This document shows positions 54,183 through 61,015 of a stretch of 64,000 nucleotides of DNA, piece after piece (position 1 is the stretch's first letter; every line of letters begins with the position of its first letter). Below the pieces are notes generated by a model. That model worked only from the letters and a program-made list of their open reading frames with translations, made no database searches and was not told where the DNA came from. The position numbers were made by a program, and so were the translations under genes. The DNA lies in the NCBI GenBank assembly GCA_965247125.1, contig CBDFGO010000001.1:434001-498000 (forward strand). Direction: 5' to 3'. The DNA is from CALBJU01 sp965247125 (lineage in GTDB: Bacteria; Bacteroidota; Rhodothermia; Rhodothermales; UBA10348).

Positions 54183-54812
54183 CTATTCGTCCAAATAGTA
54201 GGTGAGGGTGGTTCTCAAGAATCTGGAAAGATCGCCGCTGGAAAAAATCCTATCTCCGGCTACATTTGCAGCTCGATTCAGATCTCGAGACCCCAGTTCC
54301 CCCTGAATCACCAGTTGGGTTAGATGTCGCCTGACCGACGACCCACTTTCAATCGCATCGATTTCTTCAAACACACCAGAAGGGCCATCTTTCTTCAAGA
54401 TTCTCGCCACCCGGCTTTCCACATCGATTCCGGTCTCACGAATGATGTACAGAAACAGATCTTCGAGACTTCTCTCTACAGACTCACTGTATTCAACCGA
54501 GCGATGATTGAGTTTGTATTCGTACCGCAGATTGCCACCGGCGACCGGATACACTTCAAGCTCGATGTGACGTCCGTCCTCTTCGGCCGAAATCTTTAGA
54601 AATCCTCCGTCGGAGATACTCCTGACTCCTGATTCGTCGTCCAGGAATAAGACTTTACCCTTCGTCCGAACATCGAACGAATGGTCATCGTCAGAATGCG
54701 CCCAGTGCATTTCCGAATCATTTTCCGATCGGCTCGTGAACTGAGCGCTGCTGGTCGGAGTGAAGACCAGGAAAACCAGTACAAATACAATTAGAGTGCG
54801 GAAAACACGCAT
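54183..54812 (-). pseudogene. N-terminal part of an exported SSGD-repeat protein, ended by in-frame TAG
   Basis: 209 residues. The signal peptide ends near SSA-QF. A middle region (VLFLDDESGVRSISDGGFLKI…RYEYKLNHRSVEYSES) precedes the first SSGD-type repeats. Similar domain orders occur in exported repeat proteins of unknown function. The frame continues after the TAG into the 53490-54182 fragment; with the stop read through the protein would be about 440 residues. The IS256 copy starts 9 bases upstream of the ATG, so the native promoter is probably gone. Confidence 0.8.
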
Positions 54813-54820
54813 GATGTGAC

Positions 54821-56204
54821 GAGTTAACCCCGAAAGTTGTGTACGGGTGAAAAAGGTATAGGCGGCGTATCCTGATGATGATTACGTCATTGTCAATCCG
54901 AAGATTGGAGGATACACCGCCCATGAAGACGAATAACGCACACGAGAACGAGAACTACAATAGCACAGAGGATGTGTTGACAGAAGTATTGCGAACAGGG
55001 GCCGCAAAGATGCTGGCCACAGCCGTTGAGGCCGAGGTTGAAGCTTTCTGCCAGCGCTACCAGTTCCTGCGCGACGAAGAGAATCGCCACCGCATCGTTC
55101 GCAATGGATATCTGCCAGAGAGGAAGATTTTGACTGGTATCGGGGAGGTCGCTGTAAAGATGCCCCGCATACGCGACCGTACGGGTCGGGGTGAGGATAG
55201 AATCGGTTTCCGCAGTTCGATACTACCAGCCTACCTCCGCAAGAGCCGCTCGCTTGAGGCTCTCATTCCATGGTTGTACCTGAAGGGAGTTTCAACGGGC
55301 GGCTTTGAGGCAGCGCTCTCGGCCCTTGTTGGTCCTGATGCCCCAGGGCTGACCTCCTCGACGATTGCGCGCCTGAAGACGCTTTGGACAAGGGAGCACG
55401 AAGACTGGCAAAAGCGGAGCCTGAAGGAGAAGCACTACGTCTATTTCTGGGCCGACGGTATTCACGTAAACGTACGCATGGATAAACAGAAACTGTGTCT
55501 GCTGGTCGTGATCGGCGCTACGGCCGATGGAAGGAAGGAGCTTATAGCACTCGAGGACGGCTTTCGCGAGAGCAAGCAGTCGTGGCGAGAGTTGCTCCTG
55601 GAGCTGAGGCACCGCGGGCTGGATCAAGGACCGAAGCTGGCTGTTGCCGATGGAGCCATGGGATTCTGGAGTGCTCTCGCAGAAGTTTATCCCGAGACGC
55701 GAGCCGCACGCTGTTGGGTGCACAAGACAGCAAATGTGCTCAACCGCCTGCCCAAGTCCGTTCAGAAGAAGGCAAAAGGTCACCTCACGCAGATCTATAC
55801 AGCAGAAACAAAAAAGCAGGCAGAGAGCGCCCTTCTGTTTTTCATCAAAGCCTACCAGCAAAAGTATCCGAAAGCAGCAGAGATTCTGGTGAAAGACCGA
55901 GAAGAACTGCTCGCTTTTTATGACTTTCCGGCAGAACACTGGATCCATCTTCGGAGCACAAATCCGATCGAATCTACGTTCGCGACCGTGCGCCTCAGGA
56001 CCGCCAAAACGAGGGGATGTCTGAGCCGAGAAACAGCTCTTGCAATGGCCTTCCGTCTATGTAAAGAGGCTCAGAAGAAGTGGAGGAAACTGAATGCACC
56101 GCACCTATTGCAACTTGTAAAAAAAGGAATCAAATTCACCGACGGAATTACATCAGAACGACACGCTGCCTAAACCTTCCATACACAACTTTTGGGCATA
56201 GCTC
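54821..56204 (+). mobile_element. IS256-family insertion sequence, left copy
   Basis: 1384 bp, bounded by imperfect 26-bp terminal inverted repeats (54821-54846 and 56179-56204; 21 of 26 match). One transposase gene. The sequence matches the second copy at 56815-58198 in length, ends and encoded protein. No 8-9 bp target duplication was seen at its two edges. Confidence 0.93.
54923..56173 (+). CDS. IS256-family transposase (left copy)
   Basis: 416 residues from the ATG at 54923; starts at 54875/54878 would add an IS-end-encoded N-terminus. Mutator-type DDE transposase: VLRTGAAKMLATAVEAEVEAF, the NGYLPERKILTGIGEVAVKMPRIRDR block, FWADGIHVNVR with the first Asp, LAVADGAMGFW with the second, and a C-terminal Glu in RSTNPIESTFATVR. 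Intact. Protein identical to the copy at 56846-58096, implying recent duplication. Confidence 0.95.
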   Translation: MKTNNAHENENYNSTEDVLTEVLRTGAAKMLATAVEAEVEAFCQRYQFLRDEENRHRIVRNGYLPERKILTGIGEVAVKMPRIRDRTGRGEDRIGFRSSILPAYLRKSRSLEALIPWLYLKGVSTGGFEAALSALVGPDAPGLTSSTIARLKTLWTREHEDWQKRSLKEKHYVYFWADGIHVNVRMDKQKLCLLVVIGATADGRKELIALEDGFRESKQSWRELLLELRHRGLDQGPKLAVADGAMGFWSALAEVYPETRAARCWVHKTANVLNRLPKSVQKKAKGHLTQIYTAETKKQAESALLFFIKAYQQKYPKAAEILVKDREELLAFYDFPAEHWIHLRSTNPIESTFATVRLRTAKTRGCLSRETALAMAFRLCKEAQKKWRKLNAPHLLQLVKKGIKFTDGITSERHAA

Positions 56205-56814
56205 TTAAAAATCTACCCCTCAACTCTTCAGTTTCGATTGGAAAATCCCTCTATCATCTGTATGGAGACTACAACACTTCTGAGTTCACGTTTAGACGAG
56301 CAACTATGACCGATTCCGTTAAAATTAGGCTCAACTGGAATACTGTCGATTCTACGCTCCTCAGAATAATCGATCTTGATACTTCTTATAGAGATGGAGG
56401 GAATAGAAACGGGCCCAGTCAGATCGCTTTGATTCCCGCATCTGTTCTGACCCGCTTGTCCCAGCAAGTAGACGAAATCGAAATGCGTAATTCTAGAGGC
56501 GTACCAATTACAATTATTGGATCATTTAAGGATTATAGGTACGAACCCTTGTCAAGAATCCAAACACCGACGTTGTTATTCTTAAGCGAGAATTTCTCAA
56601 CGACGCACTTTTATGCAGCCCTCCTGCACAATGACGCAGTATCAACGTTTAATATCAATGGAATATTTGGAGGATTGGGGCCCCAAATAGAGTCGATGCC
56701 ACTAGGGTCGCAATACAACCAATTATCACTAAATAGTTCTAGTAGATCCACAACCAGTTCCTCTCTAGTTATTGTTTGCATGATTCTCCTTTGTGTGGTA
56801 CTGGTATGCTTTAC
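56205..56814 (+). pseudogene. Fragment of an FtsX/MacB-like ABC transporter permease, trapped between IS copies
   Basis: The frame open across 56192-56866 starts and ends inside IS sequence; only 56205-56814 is native. The part IIGSFKDYRYEPLSRIQTPTLLFL resembles the periplasmic core domain of MacB/FtsX-type permeases (VVKDF.YESL…P..). A hydrophobic helix follows (SLVIVCMILLCVVLVCF). Both ends are missing, and the base composition looks more AT-rich than the flanks. Family assignment is tentative. Confidence 0.5.
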
Positions 56815-58198
56815 GAGCTATGCCCAAAAGTTGTGTATGGAAGGTTTAGGCAGCGTGTCGTTCTGATGTAATTCCGTCGGTGAATTTGATTCCTTTTTTT
56901 ACAAGTTGCAATAGGTGCGGTGCATTCAGTTTCCTCCACTTCTTCTGAGCCTCTTTACATAGACGGAAGGCCATTGCAAGAGCTGTTTCTCGGCTCAGAC
57001 ATCCCCTCGTTTTGGCGGTCCTGAGGCGCACGGTCGCGAACGTAGATTCGATCGGATTTGTGCTCCGAAGATGGATCCAGTGTTCTGCCGGAAAGTCATA
57101 AAAAGCGAGCAGTTCTTCTCGGTCTTTCACCAGAATCTCTGCTGCTTTCGGATACTTTTGCTGGTAGGCTTTGATGAAAAACAGAAGGGCGCTCTCTGCC
57201 TGCTTTTTTGTTTCTGCTGTATAGATCTGCGTGAGGTGACCTTTTGCCTTCTTCTGAACGGACTTGGGCAGGCGGTTGAGCACATTTGCTGTCTTGTGCA
57301 CCCAACAGCGTGCGGCTCGCGTCTCGGGATAAACTTCTGCGAGAGCACTCCAGAATCCCATGGCTCCATCGGCAACAGCCAGCTTCGGTCCTTGATCCAG
57401 CCCGCGGTGCCTCAGCTCCAGGAGCAACTCTCGCCACGACTGCTTGCTCTCGCGAAAGCCGTCCTCGAGTGCTATAAGCTCCTTCCTTCCATCGGCCGTA
57501 GCGCCGATCACGACCAGCAGACACAGTTTCTGTTTATCCATGCGTACGTTTACGTGAATACCGTCGGCCCAGAAATAGACGTAGTGCTTCTCCTTCAGGC
57601 TCCGCTTTTGCCAGTCTTCGTGCTCCCTTGTCCAAAGCGTCTTCAGGCGCGCAATCGTCGAGGAGGTCAGCCCTGGGGCATCAGGACCAACAAGGGCCGA
57701 GAGCGCTGCCTCAAAGCCGCCCGTTGAAACTCCCTTCAGGTACAACCATGGAATGAGAGCCTCAAGCGAGCGGCTCTTGCGGAGGTAGGCTGGTAGTATC
57801 GAACTGCGGAAACCGATTCTATCCTCACCCCGACCCGTACGGTCGCGTATGCGGGGCATCTTTACAGCGACCTCCCCGATACCAGTCAAAATCTTCCTCT
57901 CTGGCAGATATCCATTGCGAACGATGCGGTGGCGATTCTCTTCGTCGCGCAGGAACTGGTAGCGCTGGCAGAAAGCTTCAACCTCGGCCTCAACGGCTGT
58001 GGCCAGCATCTTTGCGGCCCCTGTTCGCAATACTTCTGTCAACACATCCTCTGTGCTATTGTAGTTCTCGTTCTCGTGTGCGTTATTCGTCTTCATGGGC
58101 GGTGTATCCTCCAATCTTCGGATTGACAATGACGTAATCATCATCAGGATACGCCGCCTATACCTTTTTCACCCGTACACAACTTTCGGGGTTAACTC
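56815..58198 (-). mobile_element. IS256-family insertion sequence, right copy
   Basis: 1384 bp, inverted relative to the left copy and apparently identical to it. The same 26-bp terminal repeats lie at 56815-56840 and 58173-58198. The right end is fused to a truncated membrane-protein gene. No target duplication seen. Confidence 0.93.
56846..58096 (-). CDS. IS256-family transposase (right copy)
   Basis: 416 residues from the ATG at 58096, intact, with the same DDE motifs as the left copy (FWADGIHVNVR, LAVADGAMGFW, RSTNPIESTFATVR). Identical in protein sequence to it. Confidence 0.95.
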   Translation of the reverse strand: MKTNNAHENENYNSTEDVLTEVLRTGAAKMLATAVEAEVEAFCQRYQFLRDEENRHRIVRNGYLPERKILTGIGEVAVKMPRIRDRTGRGEDRIGFRSSILPAYLRKSRSLEALIPWLYLKGVSTGGFEAALSALVGPDAPGLTSSTIARLKTLWTREHEDWQKRSLKEKHYVYFWADGIHVNVRMDKQKLCLLVVIGATADGRKELIALEDGFRESKQSWRELLLELRHRGLDQGPKLAVADGAMGFWSALAEVYPETRAARCWVHKTANVLNRLPKSVQKKAKGHLTQIYTAETKKQAESALLFFIKAYQQKYPKAAEILVKDREELLAFYDFPAEHWIHLRSTNPIESTFATVRLRTAKTRGCLSRETALAMAFRLCKEAQKKWRKLNAPHLLQLVKKGIKFTDGITSERHAA

Positions 58199-59087
58199 GG
58201 TTCTCTCCGTCCCGCTGGTTTATTTCCTGCTGGTCCGCCATAGGAATATCCCAAATCTGACAACAGTACCTGTTTTTGTAGTTGGCATCATTGTAGCGAG
58301 TCTCTTGCTGCCTCCGTCCAACCAGGAACTGTTGGGGATGGTAAAATCCTGGATCCTTCCCTTAGTAGAGATCGGGGTCGTGCTGTTTATTGTCTCGAAG
58401 GGGCGCGCTGTAGTCAAACGCCTAAAGATCGAGGCCGGGAATAATCCGGATGTTTTTTCGGCTCTGAGGGAGGTTGCTGGAGAAATTCTGCCCGAGCGTC
58501 TGGCCTACGCGATGGCAACCGAATTGGGAGTTTTCTACTACGGGTTTCTGTCGTGGAAAAAGGTTGACCTGGGCCAAAACGAATTTACGTATCACCGAAA
58601 GAGTGGCACCATTGCCATACTCGGCATTTTTCTGGTGCTGATCCTGGTTGAGATGACGGCGATACATTTTCTCCTCAGGCAATGGAGTTACGTCGCCGCT
58701 TGGGTATTGACAGGGTTGAGCGTTTACACCGGTCTGCAGGTCTACGGGATGGCACAATCGCTCACGCGCCGCCCCTACGTGATCCAGAAGCATTCCCTGC
58801 TACTCAGATATGGCATGATGGGAGAAGCAACTATCGAACTTTCGAACATCGCTTCAGTCGAGTTTTCAAGTCGAGCGATAGACGCGACTGAGAATGCTCT
58901 TTCATTGTCCCCGTTGGCTGCGCTGGAGAAGCACAATGTCATTCTGCACCTCAAAAATCAAGGAACTGTTCGCGGCCTCTACGGCTCCAAGCGAAACTGT
59001 TCGACCCTCGCTTTTTTTGTAGACGATAAAACACGATTTGAGGCATCTCTCTCGAACCAGATCTTAGCAGGTCAGGGGGACGGGTAA
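58199..59087 (+). pseudogene. 5'-truncated membrane protein gene, cut by the right IS copy
   Basis: The frame starts inside the IS end (58095) and runs into native sequence at 58199. The native part begins in the middle of a hydrophobic helix (VLSVPLVYFLLV), so the true N-terminus and at least one helix are missing. It then has further helices (TTVPVFVVGIIVASLLL, ILPLVEIGVVLFIV, GIFLVLILVEM…, VAAWVLTGLSVYTGL) and a C-terminal β-rich domain with AALEKHNVILHLKNQG. The family is not recognised. A fusion protein with the IS-encoded N-terminus could be made. Confidence 0.8.
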
Positions 59088-59157
59088 GCTTCCCATCACG
59101 TACGGTCTGCGTCTCGCCGGGTGTAGAGTTTCCTGAAATCATCATGCCGACTTTAAG

Positions 59158-60003
59158 ATGCAGATATTTTTAACGGGCGCCTCTGGCTATGTCGGAAGGC
59201 ACATCGCGCAAGAGTTGGAGATTCGCGGCCACCAGGTGACAGGTCTGGCTCGTAAGCCTTCTGTGCGCACTGCCGCAGCCGAATCGATCAAGTGGTGTTT
59301 TTCAGACCTGGGTCAGCCAGAACTCATGGCCGATGTCATGGAGAGATCTGACTGCGTTATCCATTGCGCGATGGACTATTCGGGCGCAGGCAAAGAGAAT
59401 CGAGACCTGGACGCCAGGTTTGTTCGACAAGTGATTTCGAAGCGGAAGTATTTCCTTTATACTGGAAATCTGTATTCGTCTCGACCTCGTTCGGAGGACG
59501 TCTTTATGGAAGAGATCGACGCATCTGGAACAGATTGGAGACTACGCGTCGAAAAGGATGTCATCGAGTCGGAAACGGCCGCGGCGGTTATTCGACTGGG
59601 ATTCGTCTACGGGGGAATGGGAGGCTACCTGTGGGATATGCTCCCTCCAAGCGTCGTGGCTGGGCTTGACGTCGAAGGGATTGGTGCTGCAAGCTGGCCA
59701 ATGGTGCACGTACGGGACGTAGCCTCCCTCTATGCGACGATTGCCGAAGAGCGGGCAACGGGAGTTTTCCACGCGTACGATGGCGGTGCGATCACCGCCA
59801 GAGAAATAGTCGAAACGCTTGTAGAGATATATCCTCCTACCCAGCCGACTGGACAGGAAGCACACGAGCACCTTCGTGAGCTACTGCAGAAATCTGTCAG
59901 GACGAGCAATAGTCGATCGTTGGCGACCGGCTGGACGCCGACCTTTCTGGACTTCCGCGAGCATGCTGCCGAGGCCTACAGGGACTACGTGTCGGTACAA
60001 TAG
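59158..60003 (+). CDS. NAD(P)-dependent epimerase/dehydratase (SDR)
   Basis: 281 residues. N-terminal dinucleotide site FLTGASGYVGRHIAQ; then VIHCAMDYSGAG, YFLYTGNLYSS and VIRLGFVYGGMGGYL. The classical Y-x3-K pair is not evident, which suggests an atypical or non-catalytic member (NmrA-like or similar). Intact and co-directional with the truncated membrane gene and the stop-broken gene after it. Confidence 0.88.
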   Translation: MQIFLTGASGYVGRHIAQELEIRGHQVTGLARKPSVRTAAAESIKWCFSDLGQPELMADVMERSDCVIHCAMDYSGAGKENRDLDARFVRQVISKRKYFLYTGNLYSSRPRSEDVFMEEIDASGTDWRLRVEKDVIESETAAAVIRLGFVYGGMGGYLWDMLPPSVVAGLDVEGIGAASWPMVHVRDVASLYATIAEERATGVFHAYDGGAITAREIVETLVEIYPPTQPTGQEAHEHLRELLQKSVRTSNSRSLATGWTPTFLDFREHAAEAYRDYVSVQ

Positions 60004-60066
60004 TCTATCAACAGGTTATGTTGGACTCTCCCGATTCACGGACAACCATTGTTATTCGCTCCTTCT

Positions 60067-60450
60067 ATGAAACGCAGTGTAAAACGAAATCTGGGTATTG
60101 GACTCGCCAGCCTGGTCCTGATTGAAGCCCTTCTCGGCCTGTATGCATGGCGTCACTATTCGCCTGCTGGATCTGTTTTTCCGGCTCGTGAGGTCGCTCA
60201 CATTACGCTTCCGCACCGCTTGCGAAACAGTGCAGAACATGACGCTGCTCGCAGTCGCAACAGTGGCAATCCGTTTATCCTGCATATTGAGACCGAAGAT
60301 GCAGGAGAACTTTTGTACTACGGAGCCTCCCACACGAACAACCCGGCACATCCCCAGATTGCTGATATGGGGTCACGCTGGAATGCGATGAAGCCGACGG
60401 TGGCTCTTTACGAGGGACGCCGAAGAGGATTTTTTTACGGAGCCTTGTAA
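60067..60450 (+). pseudogene. N-terminal part of a TraB/ChaN-like protein, ended by in-frame TAA
   Basis: 127 residues from the ATG at 60067. A signal anchor (NLGIGLASLVLIEALLGLYAW) leads into a domain with LLYYGASHTNNP and TVALYEGRRRGFFYGAL, then TAA at 60448-60450. The same frame stays open afterwards and continues the domain, so this is one gene broken by a point stop. GASH…GSGH motifs are reminiscent of TraB/PrgY- or ChaN-like folds; function unknown. Confidence 0.78.
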
Positions 60451-61005
60451 GAGCCCTTTGCAGGTCTACCTGAACCGGCTTTAGTACACAAGCTGGCGCG
60501 GCGGGATAACATCCAGCTGTATTCCCTCGAGCCTTCATATGAAGATGAGGTTGCGGAACTGCTTCAAGAATTCTCGGCCGAACAGATTACTCTGTACTTC
60601 TTTGTCAGAGTGTACAGCTCGGAAGCTGGCGGCGTCGCTCAGGAGTCCCTGGCACTGGATCTCTTGGAAAAGCGCTCCGACGTTGAGGGATTGCGCGGTT
60701 CACTTTCATCGTTGGGCGATTTGGACAATCTCTGGAGAATAGACTTCCCCGACGAAGACGACTGGCGGATACAACAGGGGGAGCCCGGCTATCTGGCTGA
60801 AATCAGCGTGTCGTCGCGCCGGATTCGTGGGGAGCACATGGCTCGAATTTTGATCGATCTGGTCACGAGAGGCGAGCGAGTCTTCGCAGTTGTGGGAAGC
60901 GGGCACGTCATCAGGCAGGAATGGAATCTTCGTACCACGTTTCAGCAGGAACCGGCGTGGGATCAACCCGCAGACTCAGCCCGACAAGGGCAGATCCCCG
61001 AGTGA
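60451..61005 (+). pseudogene. C-terminal part of the TAA-interrupted TraB/ChaN-like gene
   Basis: 184 codons in the same frame as 60067-60450 with no further stop before 61003-61005. Starts EPFAGLPEPALVHKLARRDNIQLYSLEP and ends with RGEHMARILIDLVTRGERVFAVVGSGHVIRQEW, which completes the domain. A GTG at 60610 could give a short protein, but no ribosome-binding site is evident. Confidence 0.78.
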
Positions 61006-61015
61006 ACGGTTCCGA

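Larger units (their letters stand above)
54821..58198. mobile_element. Composite-transposon-like structure: two inverted IS256-family copies around a gene remnant
   Basis: The two 1384-bp copies lie in opposite orientation with 610 bases between them (56205-56814). The outer flanks (…GATGTGAC and GGTTCTCT…) do not match as a target duplication. The structure may have formed by separate insertions, by deletion, or by inversion, and it need not be a mobile unit. Confidence 0.7.

Noticed and set aside
54183..54185. TAG as a pyrrolysine or reassigned codon
   Set aside because: Other genes in the window end normally at TAG (for example KorB, DUF2795, L31 neighbours), and no pyl genes are seen. 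A point mutation or error is simpler.
55292..55948. 218-codon frame opposite each IS transposase (also 57071-57727)
   Set aside because: It appears identically in both IS copies because the DNA is identical. It is antisense to the intact transposase and is not an independent gene.
54813..58206. Target-site duplications that would prove a composite transposon
   Set aside because: Left outer flank, right outer flank and both inner flanks were compared in direct and inverted combinations; none shares 8-9 bp.
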